From an uncultured Collinsella sp. (GTDB lineage: Bacteria > Actinomycetota > Coriobacteriia > Coriobacteriales > Coriobacteriaceae): a stretch of 9,251 bases of DNA. Below are positions 1 through 5,449 of this stretch, piece by piece. A program made the position numbers and the translations under genes. The number at the start of each line of letters is the position of its first letter. Position 1 is the stretch's first letter. The stretch is from positions 1 through 9,251 of the forward strand of contig CABMPS010000070.1 in NCBI GenBank assembly GCA_902388545.1, read 5' to 3'. The notes beneath the pieces are model-generated. The model saw only the letters and a program-made list of their open reading frames with translations, searched no databases and had not been told where the DNA came from.

Positions 1-24
1 TGAACTGCGCCCCAATTCTTGGAC
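1..24. repeat. Left terminal inverted repeat of the IS3-family element
   Basis: The 24 bases starting TGAACTGC are the reverse complement of 1426-1449 with three mismatches (positions 9, 10 and 15). They begin with TG, as IS3-family ends do. This end lies downstream of OrfB, whose stop is at 40-42. Confidence 0.92.
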
Positions 25-39
25 GGGCTAATAAGCGGC

Positions 40-951
40 CTACGCCGCACATAGGGACTGATTCCGGAATTCCTCCGGGGTCAGTCCCTTCAGTTTAACC
101 TGCCTCCTTCTCGTGTTCCAATGGATGATGTATTCGTCCAGGTCTCTCTTGAAGTCTTCGAAGCAAGGCCATTTTCTTCCGCGAAAGAACTCGTCCTTCA
201 TATGGCCGAACACCTGCTCCGTCGCGCCGTTGTCGATGCAGTTGCCCCTCCGGGACATGCTCTGCACCACGCCGGCCTCCTCCAGCCGCTTGCACCACCC
301 GGCCTGCTGGTACTGCCAGCCCATGTCCGAGTGCAGGACCGGCCTGGAGCCCTCGGGCATCTTGGACACGAGCTGGTCGAGCAGCTCGTGCTGCTGGGCC
401 ATGTTGGGATGCAGCGACGTGGACCAGGCGACGATCTCCTTGCTGCCGAAATCGTAGACCGGCGCGAAGTAGGCCTTGCCCCAGGGCTGCTTGAACTCGG
501 TGACGTCGGTGCCCATCTTCTCCCACGGCCCGTCGGCGGCGAAGTCCCTGCCGATGACGTTCTCGAAGGTCTTTCCGACCTTGCCCCTGTACGAGTTGTA
601 CCTGTGGTAGTCGGTCTCGCGGCGGATCCCGCAGCTGATGCCCATCTCGCGCATCATCTTCAGCGTCGTCTTGTCGGCTATGCGCACGCCCCGCTCGGCG
701 CGCAGGCACATGGCGATCTGCCTGTGGCCGCACCCGTTGGCGGTGCGCGAGAATATCTCGGCGGCGGCCTCCCAGAGCTCGGGCCTGGTGGGAGCCTTCG
801 GGTGCGACAGCGCGTAGTAGTAGCTCGACCTCGCCAGGCCGGCGCACTCGAGCAGGTCGGCGAGGGGGTATTGCCCTGAAAGCCCGCTTACGACCGCGGC
901 CTTCTCGCCGTTCGAGAGCGTTTCTCCGCCTTCAGGGCGATCGATTTTTTT
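40..951 (-). CDS. IS3-family transposase OrfB (DDE integrase domain), made by -1 frameshift from OrfA
   Basis: This is the catalytic half of the transposase. Counting from the Ile codon after the slip, it is 301 residues. It begins with the HTH_21-like region (YYYALSHPK... GCGHRQIAMCL), followed by the rve integrase core. The catalytic acidic triad is D147 (GTDVTEF), D207 (LHSDMGWQY) and E243 (DNGATEQVFGHMKDEFF). Exactly 35 residues separate the second Asp from the Glu, the D(35)E hallmark. The C-terminus (YIIHWNTRRRQ.. GLTPEEF) is the usual IS3 tail. There is no Met or ribosome binding site near the start of the frame, so expression should depend on -1 slippage at 945-951, giving an OrfAB fusion of about 454 residues. 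The frame is intact to its stop at 40-42. Confidence 0.92.
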   Translation of the reverse strand, partial: KKIDRPEGGETLSNGEKAAVVSGLSGQYPLADLLECAGLARSSYYYALSHPKAPTRPELWEAAAEIFSRTANGCGHRQIAMCLRAERGVRIADKTTLKMMREMGISCGIRRETDYHRYNSYRGKVGKTFENVIGRDFAADGPWEKMGTDVTEFKQPWGKAYFAPVYDFGSKEIVAWSTSLHPNMAQQHELLDQLVSKMPEGSRPVLHSDMGWQYQQAGWCKRLEEAGVVQSMSRRGNCIDNGATEQVFGHMKDEFFRGRKWPCFEDFKRDLDEYIIHWNTRRRQVKLKGLTPEEFRNQSLCAA

Positions 952-1403
952 AGGTAGGCGTTCTCCGCCTCGAGCCTCTTGATCCTGCGCTCGAGCTCTT
1001 GCTCGCGCGTCGTCTCCCCGGACGGGGAGCCGGACCCCCTCGGCCTCCCCCTGGGCTTTGGCCTGAGCGCCTCCGGGCCCTCCTCCCTGTAGGCCTTCAG
1101 CCATTTCTTGAAAGGGCTTGGCGAGGCTATCCCGAACTTCTCCATGGCCTCGGGCTTCGTCATGCCCTCGTCGACGACCGCCCTGACGGCGGCCAGCTTC
1201 GTCTCGAACGAATAGGCGGTGTGTTTCTTTCCCATCATGGCCAGAACCTCGATACCAGCAGACCTGTAGGTGCACAGCCATTCTCTCACGGTTTCCTCCG
1301 GCATCCCGAGAAGGGCCGCGATCGCCGCGCGGCCGTGCCCCTCGTCGTGCAGCTCTGCCGCTCGCAGTCTCATCCCGACGTCGTACAAAGCGTTTCCAGC
1401 CAT
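888..1403 (-). CDS. IS3-family transposase OrfA (DNA-binding subunit)
   Basis: This 171-residue protein would bind the IS ends, repress or assist transposition, and form the N-terminal part of the frameshifted OrfAB transposase. Residues about 11-48 form one helix-turn-helix (AAIAALLGMPEETVREWL) and residues about 65-105 a second one (MTKPEAMEKFGIASPSPFKKWL). A basic, Pro/Gly-rich linker follows at about 112-130, then a heptad-like coiled coil (QELERRIKRLEAENAYL). The frame is open further upstream, but ATG at 1403-1401 is preferred because GGGAGG lies 8 bases before it; an in-frame ATG five codons earlier overlaps that Shine-Dalgarno. Translation passes the A7 run at codons 152-153 and, unshifted, ends 18 codons later. 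Confidence 0.9.
   Translation of the reverse strand: MAGNALYDVGMRLRAAELHDEGHGRAAIAALLGMPEETVREWLCTYRSAGIEVLAMMGKKHTAYSFETKLAAVRAVVDEGMTKPEAMEKFGIASPSPFKKWLKAYREEGPEALRPKPRGRPRGSGSPSGETTREQELERRIKRLEAENAYLKKSIALKAEKRSRTARRPRS
945..966 (-). promoter_or_regulatory. Programmed -1 frameshift site between OrfA and OrfB
   Basis: On the minus strand the OrfA frame reads CTA AAA AAA TCG, so the heptamer A AAA AAA (951 to 945) is in the exact X XXY YYZ phase. Slipping back one base gives CTA AAA AAA ATC GAT, the OrfB frame. A Shine-Dalgarno-like GGAG (966-963) ends 11 bases before the heptamer, within the range known to stimulate -1 slippage. A weak 4-bp hairpin (927-930 with 936-939) follows. Confidence 0.9.
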
Positions 1404-1409
1404 AAAAAA

Positions 1410-1443
1410 GCCTCCCATTTCTTGTGTCCAAGAAATGGGAGGC
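1410..1443 (-). promoter_or_regulatory. Hairpin that can sequester the OrfA ribosome binding site
   Basis: Bases 1410-1424 and 1429-1443 are perfectly complementary (15 bp, 4-base loop). In a minus-strand transcript started outside the element, the arm at 1424-1410 includes the GGGAGG Shine-Dalgarno of OrfA and would be paired. Transcripts starting inside the right end would lack the 5' arm. This is the design known from other insertion sequences for blocking transposase synthesis from read-through transcription. Confidence 0.7.
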
Positions 1444-1449
1444 AGTTCA
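1426..1449. repeat. Right terminal inverted repeat of the IS3-family element
   Basis: This is the partner of bases 1-24, ending ...GCAGTTCA at 1449. It lies just upstream of OrfA and overlaps the 3' arm of a long hairpin (1410-1443) that contains the OrfA ribosome binding site. Confidence 0.92.
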
Positions 1450-1494
1450 ATACGAGCTCGGGGCTCTTTTCGTTTGGATTGCAGACGTATTGAC

Positions 1495-1622
1495 AGACGA
1501 AAACAGTCTGTGTCCGGTATTGAGCCATACGAAAGCGAAATTATGCGTCTTAATTCCGTACGCAAATAAAGACGAAAACCATTTGCGTCTTGGATAAATC
1601 AGTACGCAAACGGTTTTCGTCT
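1495..1622. repeat. Cluster of repeated and inverted operator-like motifs upstream of the AlbA_2-type regulator
   Basis: A 19-bp inverted repeat (1570-1588 and 1604-1622, one mismatch, 15-base spacer) has arms of the form AGACGAAAACC(A/G)TTTGCGT. A further AGACGAAAAC lies at 1495-1504, TGCGTCTT at 1544-1551 and 1584-1591, and GTACGCAAA at 1558-1566 and 1602-1610. The right arm abuts the TATAAT at 1623-1628. Such clustering suggests several binding sites for one regulator, quite possibly the product of the downstream gene. Confidence 0.7.
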
Positions 1623-1628
1623 TATAAT
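1623..1628 (+). promoter_or_regulatory. Probable -10 element (TATAAT) for the AlbA_2-type regulator gene
   Basis: A perfect TATAAT lies 38 bases before the chosen ATG and directly adjoins the right arm of the inverted repeat. No good -35 hexamer is found 16-18 bases upstream, so the promoter may need an activator or may be weak. A protein bound on the inverted repeat would block it. Confidence 0.55.
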
Positions 1629-1665
1629 GCGCTTATGAATGGTACGAAACGAGAGGGTTGTGCAT

Positions 1666-2919
1666 ATGGTTGTTAGAGAGAGCCCTACAGTCGAATACGA
1701 GGAAAGCGTTACGCCGACGTTTCTTAAAACGGTGAGCGCCTATGCAAACTACGGGACGGGCAAGATTGAGTTTGGCGTTGATGACGAGGGCGTGGCTGTC
1801 GGCCTTGCAGATCCGGTCGCAGAGTGTCTCCGCATCGAGAACATGATTAATGACAGCTTGGATCCCGCTCCCCGTTACACGCTCGAGCGCGATGAGAAAC
1901 ACGGGACCGTAATCCTTACGGTTTATGAGGGCCAGGACAAACCCTATCGAAGCAAGGGAAAGGCCTACAGGCGAAACGATTCGGCAACGGTGGAGGTCGA
2001 CCGGTTTGAGTATGGCAGGCTGACGCTCGAAGGCAGCAACGTAACGTTCGACGCGCTCACGTCGGCTCGCCAGGACTTGAGTTTTCACACGCTCGAGCAT
2101 AAGTGTGTTGAACATCTCGGCATTTCCGAGCTAACGCCGGATATTATGCGCACGCTTCGTTTGCTCGGCAAAGATGGCTATACCAACGCTGCGGCGATTT
2201 TGGCGGATAAGAATGATTTTCCGGGCATCGACTGTGTCCGTTTTGGCGATACCGAGGATGTGATCTTGGACCGTGAGACGGCGACAAATGTATCCGCAAT
2301 TGAGCAGGTGGACAGGGCGGTGGCTATGTTTGCACGCTACTACCGTTTTGAGCGTATCGAAGGGATGGAGCGCGTCCAAACCGATCGAATTTCTCTTGAG
2401 GCATTCCGCGAAGCTGTTGCAAACGCTTTGGTGCATCGGACGTGGGACGTTCGAGCGAATGTTCAAATTGCCTTGTACGACGATCGTGTTGTTGTGACTT
2501 CGCCCGGATCACTGCCTGCCGGTTTGACGACGGAACAATACCTGTATGGGCAGATATCCGTGCTCAGAAACCCAATTGTCGCCGAGGTCTTTTTAAAGCT
2601 GGATTACATCGAGAAATTTGGCACGGGAATCGCGCGCATTAGACGTGCCTATCGCGATTCGATCAATCAACCAATTTTTGATGTTCGCGGCGGCATGGTG
2701 GCCGTCACATTGCCCGCTACCGATGCCTTTGAAGGGTCCGAGGAAGAGATCCAGGTTCTCAATGCCTTGTCGGGCGGGCGAATTATGTCGCGAAGCGAGA
2801 TTGAAAAACAGACGGGGCTGAGCCGCATGCGGACGTTGGCGGCACTCGAATCTCTGCTTGAACGGAATGCAATCGTAAGGCAGGGAACCGGGCGGGCCAC
2901 GAAATACGAGCGCTCATAG
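1666..2919 (+). CDS. AlbA_2-domain / HATPase-type putative transcriptional regulator (COG2865-like)
   Basis: This 417-residue protein has the three-part plan of the AlbA_2 (Schlafen-type) regulator family. Residues about 8-115 form the AlbA_2 nucleic-acid-binding domain (VSAYANYGTGKIEFGVDDEG, then YRSKGKAYRRNDSATVEV). Residues about 245-350 form a GHKL-like ATP-binding domain with an N-box (FREAVANALVHRTW, N253), a VVVTSPGSLPAGL strand and a Gly-rich segment (EKFGTGIARIRRA). Residues about 358-415 form a winged helix. ATG at 1666 is preferred over the upstream in-frame ATG at 1639 because AGAGGG lies 8 bases before it. Its promoter carries palindromic sites, so autoregulation is likely. The target is unknown; family members occur singly in many gut bacteria, some near mobile or defence genes. 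GC is lower than in the genes to the right, hinting at acquisition. Molecular function beyond DNA and nucleotide binding is not established here. Confidence 0.85.
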   Translation: MVVRESPTVEYEESVTPTFLKTVSAYANYGTGKIEFGVDDEGVAVGLADPVAECLRIENMINDSLDPAPRYTLERDEKHGTVILTVYEGQDKPYRSKGKAYRRNDSATVEVDRFEYGRLTLEGSNVTFDALTSARQDLSFHTLEHKCVEHLGISELTPDIMRTLRLLGKDGYTNAAAILADKNDFPGIDCVRFGDTEDVILDRETATNVSAIEQVDRAVAMFARYYRFERIEGMERVQTDRISLEAFREAVANALVHRTWDVRANVQIALYDDRVVVTSPGSLPAGLTTEQYLYGQISVLRNPIVAEVFLKLDYIEKFGTGIARIRRAYRDSINQPIFDVRGGMVAVTLPATDAFEGSEEEIQVLNALSGGRIMSRSEIEKQTGLSRMRTLAALESLLERNAIVRQGTGRATKYERS

Positions 2920-2941
2920 TCCAAAAGAGCCATGGTACAAG

Positions 2942-2975
2942 ACGGACCCCAAGCCAGCGTTGGCTTGGAGTCCGT
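2942..2975 (+). terminator. Strong hairpin after the AlbA_2-type gene, possible terminator
   Basis: Bases 2942-2956 pair with 2961-2975 (15-base arms, one C-A mismatch, loop GCGT), starting 22 bases after the stop codon. No T-tract follows (ATATCCC), so intrinsic termination is uncertain; it may instead protect the 3' end. Confidence 0.5.
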
Positions 2976-3012
2976 ATATCCCGGATGGTAACGGGCCGAT
3001 TATTGTCAAGTT

Positions 3013-3072
3013 ATAGCAAAGTATAGCGACGTACAGCAAAGTATAGTGAAATATGGCAAGCCGTATAGCGCG
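3013..3072. repeat. Three imperfect tandem copies of a 20-bp unit
   Basis: The units start at 3013, 3033 and 3053. The first two share AGCAAAGTATAG exactly (3015-3026 and 3035-3046); the third is diverged (GGCAAGCCGTATAGCG). They lie in a stretch with no convincing gene. Confidence 0.6.
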
Positions 3073-3100
3073 CCTTGATTATCAACCCTTGATTATCAAC
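3073..3100. repeat. Perfect 14-bp tandem duplication containing TTGATTATCAA palindromes
   Basis: CCTTGATTATCAAC occurs twice head to tail with no spacer (3073-3086, 3087-3100). Each unit holds TTGAT-T-ATCAA, an odd-centred perfect palindrome of operator type. This may be a paired binding site or a simple slippage duplication. Confidence 0.65.
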
Positions 3101-3175
3101 CGTCCGTATTTCACAGCAACTTATAACAGGCTCGGGGTGCCAATTTGGGGTGCGGTAGTGCTGCGTCACGAAAAG

Positions 3176-3324
3176 GGCCTATCTACTATGTTTAAGCCGC
3201 AGGGGTCAACCATAGTCGGCTTTTTCGATAATTGACAAGCTGTCTACCTGCGGTTTTGTTTTCACGGTTTTCGGTATGGTCGAGGCTATCCGTGTTAACG
3301 TAGTAGATGGGCCACTTTTGTGGC
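3176..3324 (+). other. Structured intergenic element with a long outer stem and alternative inner pairings
   Basis: Bases 3176-3192 and 3297-3313 form a 17-bp stem, complete as RNA on the plus strand if two G-U pairs are allowed. Inside it, ACTATG (3185-3190) can pair with CATAGT (3211-3216). AAGCCG (3194-3199) can pair with CGGCTT (3217-3222), which runs into five T. CCGCAGG (3197-3203) can pair instead with CCTGCGG (3247-3253), which runs into TTTTGTTTT. A GCCAC-TTTT-GTGGC hairpin overlaps the outer arm (3311-3324). It could be a small structured RNA, an attenuator or a palindromic non-coding repeat. No known RNA family is recognised. Confidence 0.5.
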
Positions 3325-3354
3325 AAGGGGGCCGATCTGCGGGCCAGGGTAGCT

Positions 3355-3394
3355 AAAAGAGCCCCGTCCCAAAAAGACTGATTGGGAGCCGGGG
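3355..3394 (-). terminator. Terminator-like hairpin reading leftward
   Basis: CCCCGTCCCAA (3362-3372) pairs with TTGGGA-GC-CGGGG (3382-3394), an 11-bp stem with a 2-base bulge. On the minus strand the stem is followed by CTCTTTT, so it would stop leftward transcription. No leftward gene lies immediately to its right, so it may be a remnant; on the plus strand it sits just upstream of the GntR gene. Confidence 0.45.
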
Positions 3395-3458
3395 TGTGTC
3401 GATGCGATAGTATTACGTGGTGGAATTCGACAAACCGTGGGCTTCATCCGAGGGCTTT

Positions 3459-4151
3459 ATGGAACAGCACCAGCATTATCAGAGCCTGCAAGATCAGGCA
3501 TACAACGCATTGCGCTCCAAGATCATCTATGCCGAGCTCAAGCCCGGCACGCGCCTTTCGGCGATTGGTCTGGAAAAGGAGACGGGAATCGGGCGTACGC
3601 CCATTCGCGAGTCCTTTGTGCGTCTGCGTGAGCAGGAGCTGGTGGAAACGCGTCCCAAAAGCGGCACCTATGTCTCAAAAATCAGCATGGAGCGCGCCGA
3701 GAACGCCTGTTTCCTGCGCGAGAAACTCGAGAGAAGCGTGCTCATTAAATGCTGCTCTGCCGCCACGCCCGAGCAAAAACATCGGCTCGAGCAGATTCTT
3801 GCCGAGTCCGAATCGCTCGACCATCGCGAAACGCGTCGCTTTTTCGACTTGGATAACCTGTTTCATGAGACGTGTTTTGAGATTGCCGGCCGCCATATGT
3901 TGTGGGATTGGATGAAGAGCGTCAACACGCATTTTGAGCGATACAACTGGTTGCGTATGGTGTCGCAGGATCTGGATTGGGAACCGATTCGTCGGCAGCA
4001 TCGCCGGATTCTCGAGGCCATTAAGAAGGGCGACACCGACACGGCGAGCTATTTGGCAGAGACGCACTTGCATCTGATGCCCGAGGAGCAGGGCCCGGTT
4101 ATCGCCTTGCATCCCGACTATTTCGAGCTGCCCAAAGACTCGGCTATCTAA
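3459..4151 (+). CDS. GntR-family transcriptional regulator, FCD (FadR-type) subfamily
   Basis: This 230-residue protein has an N-terminal winged helix (about residues 7-75: LQDQAYNALRSKII.. GTRLSAIGLEKETGIGRTPIRESFVRLREQELVETRPKSGTYV) typical of GntR. A C-terminal all-helical FCD ligand domain follows (about 85-215). The FCD metal-site pattern is visible: Asp and His in DLDNLFHETCFE, His in RRQHRRILEAI and His in LAETHL. FCD regulators usually sense organic acids, often sugar acids or their breakdown products. ATG at 3459 is chosen because GAGGG lies just upstream, though the gap is only 4 bases. A GTG at 3417 would add 14 residues but has no Shine-Dalgarno and would overlap a possible -10 (TAGTAT, 3408-3413). 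Its effector and targets cannot be told from this window. Confidence 0.88.
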   Translation: MEQHQHYQSLQDQAYNALRSKIIYAELKPGTRLSAIGLEKETGIGRTPIRESFVRLREQELVETRPKSGTYVSKISMERAENACFLREKLERSVLIKCCSAATPEQKHRLEQILAESESLDHRETRRFFDLDNLFHETCFEIAGRHMLWDWMKSVNTHFERYNWLRMVSQDLDWEPIRRQHRRILEAIKKGDTDTASYLAETHLHLMPEEQGPVIALHPDYFELPKDSAI

Positions 4152-4196
4152 CTCGCGCCCTTTATTGGCTGCGGTGAAATTAAGATCGTTCTGCGG

Positions 4197-4243
4197 GTCT
4201 GGTGGCGTAGGCAGTTCGCATAAATGCCTAAAATGGCCCAGAC
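4197..4243 (+). other. Weak fold-back between the GntR- and LacI-type genes
   Basis: GTCTGG (4197-4202) pairs with CCAGAC (4238-4243), enclosing AGGCA (4209-4213) with TGCCT (4225-4229). There is no T-tract. It could be a leader structure or an operator region for the LacI-type gene; the support is structural only. Confidence 0.25.
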
Positions 4244-4271
4244 TGCCGACAATTAGGAAACGGGGTGCGCT

Positions 4272-5294
4272 ATGGCGCAGATGAGGATTAAGGACATTGC
4301 CGTCGAGGCGGGCGTGAGCCCGGCCACGGTCTCGCGCTATCTCAACAACCGCCCCGGGCAGATGACCGAGGAAACCCGTGCTCGCATCGCGGCGGTTATC
4401 GAGCGCACCGGCTATCGCCCGCGTGCCGCCGCGCGCAACCTGCGCAGCTCGCGTACCAACCTCATCGGCGTGATTCTGGCCGACATCGCTAACCCGTTCT
4501 CCAGCGCCATGCTCGAAGGGCTTTCCGCCAGCGCCGCCGCGCGCGGCTGCTCGCTCACGACGGCCATTAGCGGCAACGACCCCGCCAAGGAGGCAGAGTC
4601 GCTCACCAGACTTATCGATGCCGGCGTGGACGGCCTGGTCATCAATACCTGCGGAGGCAACGACAAGGCGATCGCCGCGGCTGCGGGACGCCTGCCCGTC
4701 GTGCTGCTCGACCGCGATGTTGCCGACGGCGGTGTCGATCTGGTGACCTCCAACAACCGTGAGCTGGTCGCCGGCCTGGTAGACGCCTTGGCCTCTGCGG
4801 GCAGCGAGCGCCTGTGCCTGCTCACCGAGGCAAGCGACGACAGCCCCGTGCGTCGCGAACGCGCCGAGGCCTTTGTCGACGAGCTTTCGCGACGCGGCCT
4901 TGCGGGTGAGGTCGTCACCCTGGCCGATGGTGGCGCCACGGGCGTTGGCCGCTTGGACGAGACCATCCGCGGCTATGCGGGCAAAAAGCTCGGCCTCATT
5001 GCCGTCAACGGCCTGGTTTTCCTGCGCCTGACCGAGGCGCTGGCACAGCTGGGGCCCTCGTTGCCGGCTGGCCTCAAGATCGCGACGTTTGACGATTACC
5101 CTTGGAACCACGTGCTCTTTGGCGGTGTGACCACGGCAGCGCAGGACACTCTTACCATTGCCGAGCGCGTGGTCGAGCGCCTGTCCGAGCGCATCGACGT
5201 CGTTACCACTACGGTGGGCGATGCCGCAAAGCTCGCCCCCAAGCGCATCGAGATACCCGGCCACATCGAACACCGCGCTTCGACCTCGCGCTAG
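4272..5294 (+). CDS. LacI-family transcriptional regulator
   Basis: This 340-residue protein has the full LacI plan. The HTH is at residues 4-25 (MRIKDIAVEAGVSPATVSRYLNN), the hinge helix region at about 50-60 (PRAAARNLRSSRT) and the periplasmic-binding-protein-like sugar domain from about 63 to the end, starting with LIGVILADIANPFSSAMLEG. The TFDDYPWNHVL..GVTTAAQDT segment resembles LacI members of the KdgR-like type, which often answer to sugar acids; this is a family resemblance, not proof of a ligand. The start at 4272 is supported by GGGG six bases upstream; an in-frame ATG three codons later is a less likely alternative. The gene lies 120 bases after the GntR-type gene on the same strand, so co-transcription is possible. 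No sugar transport or catabolic genes are adjacent. Confidence 0.92.
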   Translation: MAQMRIKDIAVEAGVSPATVSRYLNNRPGQMTEETRARIAAVIERTGYRPRAAARNLRSSRTNLIGVILADIANPFSSAMLEGLSASAAARGCSLTTAISGNDPAKEAESLTRLIDAGVDGLVINTCGGNDKAIAAAAGRLPVVLLDRDVADGGVDLVTSNNRELVAGLVDALASAGSERLCLLTEASDDSPVRRERAEAFVDELSRRGLAGEVVTLADGGATGVGRLDETIRGYAGKKLGLIAVNGLVFLRLTEALAQLGPSLPAGLKIATFDDYPWNHVLFGGVTTAAQDTLTIAERVVERLSERIDVVTTTVGDAAKLAPKRIEIPGHIEHRASTSR

Positions 5295-5317
5295 CCGCCC
5301 GTCCGAGTCGGTCTGTT

Positions 5318-5352
5318 CGTGCTTGGCACCCGCCTGCTCGCGCACGTTTTTT
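5318..5352 (+). terminator. Weak possible terminator after the LacI-type gene
   Basis: CGTGC (5318-5322) can pair with GCACG (5342-5346), directly followed by six T (5347-5352). The stem is only 5 bp with a 19-base loop, so termination is uncertain. Confidence 0.35.
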
Positions 5353-5368
5353 GAGCGCTTGATACGCT

Positions 5369-5384
5369 TTAACCCTGCGGAAAC
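5369..5384 (+). promoter_or_regulatory. GlnR-box-like site upstream of the glutamine synthetase-family gene
   Basis: TTAAC-CCTGCG-GAAAC fits the actinobacterial GlnR half-site pair gTnAC-n6-GaAAc at every fixed base except the first. It lies 66-81 bases before the ATG. If TATAGA (5409-5414) is the -10, the site is centred near -45, a normal activator position for OmpR-type regulators. A GlnR-like regulator is encoded immediately downstream. The match is by eye against a consensus recalled from Streptomyces. Confidence 0.5.
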
Positions 5385-5408
5385 ATTTTTCTGCGATAGT
5401 ATCTGCGG

Positions 5409-5414
5409 TATAGA
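5409..5414 (+). promoter_or_regulatory. Possible -10 element for the glutamine synthetase-family gene
   Basis: TATAGA lies 35 bases before the ATG. No clear -35 is present (the region is ATTTTT/CATTTT), which would suit an activated promoter. TAGTAT at 5397-5402 is an alternative. Confidence 0.35.
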
Positions 5415-5449
5415 CCAGTCGAAACCCGCCCGAAAGAAAGGGGAGCGAC

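Larger units (their letters stand above)
1..1449 (-). mobile_element. Complete IS3-family insertion sequence, IS150-like group
   Basis: The element has terminal inverted repeats, two overlapping reading frames on the minus strand and a -1 frameshift site, which is the standard IS3-family plan. The ends read TGAACTGC... inward on both sides and match at 21 of 24 positions. OrfA carries two helix-turn-helix segments and a coiled coil; OrfB carries the DDE integrase core with D(35)E spacing. Both frames are open, so the copy could be active. The left end is exactly base 1 of the window, so the left flank and any target duplication cannot be seen; the right flank begins ATACGAGC. The IS150-like assignment rests on the two-HTH OrfA and the A7 slippery site, not on a database match. 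Confidence 0.93.
2920..3458. other. Long intergenic stretch without a convincing gene
   Basis: About 540 bases separate the AlbA_2-type gene from the GntR-type gene. They hold, in order, the hairpin at 2942-2975, the tandem repeats at 3013-3100, the structured element at 3176-3324, a hairpin at 3362-3394 and the short GntR leader. A 60-codon frame at 3053-3235 lacks a ribosome binding site and overlaps the structures, so it is not called. Confidence 0.6.

Noticed and set aside
95..879. Long frames in both strands within the IS, other than OrfB
   Set aside because: They overlap the DDE domain in other frames and have no transposase motifs.
1490..1521. TTGACA at 1490-1495 as a -35 element
   Set aside because: The nearest -10-like hexamer (GGTATT) is about 20 bases away and poor; the TATAAT at 1623 is a better anchor.
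3013..3100. CRISPR array
   Set aside because: The units are directly tandem without unique spacers, too few, and no cas gene is present.
3053..3235. 60-codon plus-strand frame in the long intergenic stretch
   Set aside because: No Shine-Dalgarno before the ATG; it runs across tandem repeats and a structured element, and the peptide is unlike any known family.
3232..3261. TTGACA at 3232-3237 as a -35 element
   Set aside because: No acceptable -10 hexamer at 16-18 bases (TTTGTT/TTGTTT).
3675..5345. 556-codon open frame on the minus strand spanning the GntR- and LacI-type genes
   Set aside because: It lies opposite two clear regulators, has an implausible Arg/Gly/Ala/Val-rich composition and no domain. 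It results from strong third-position GC bias.
5415..5424. Second GlnR half-site around GAAAC at 5420-5424
   Set aside because: The upstream partner is missing (ATAGA instead of gTnAC at the right spacing), and it would lie at or past the start of transcription.
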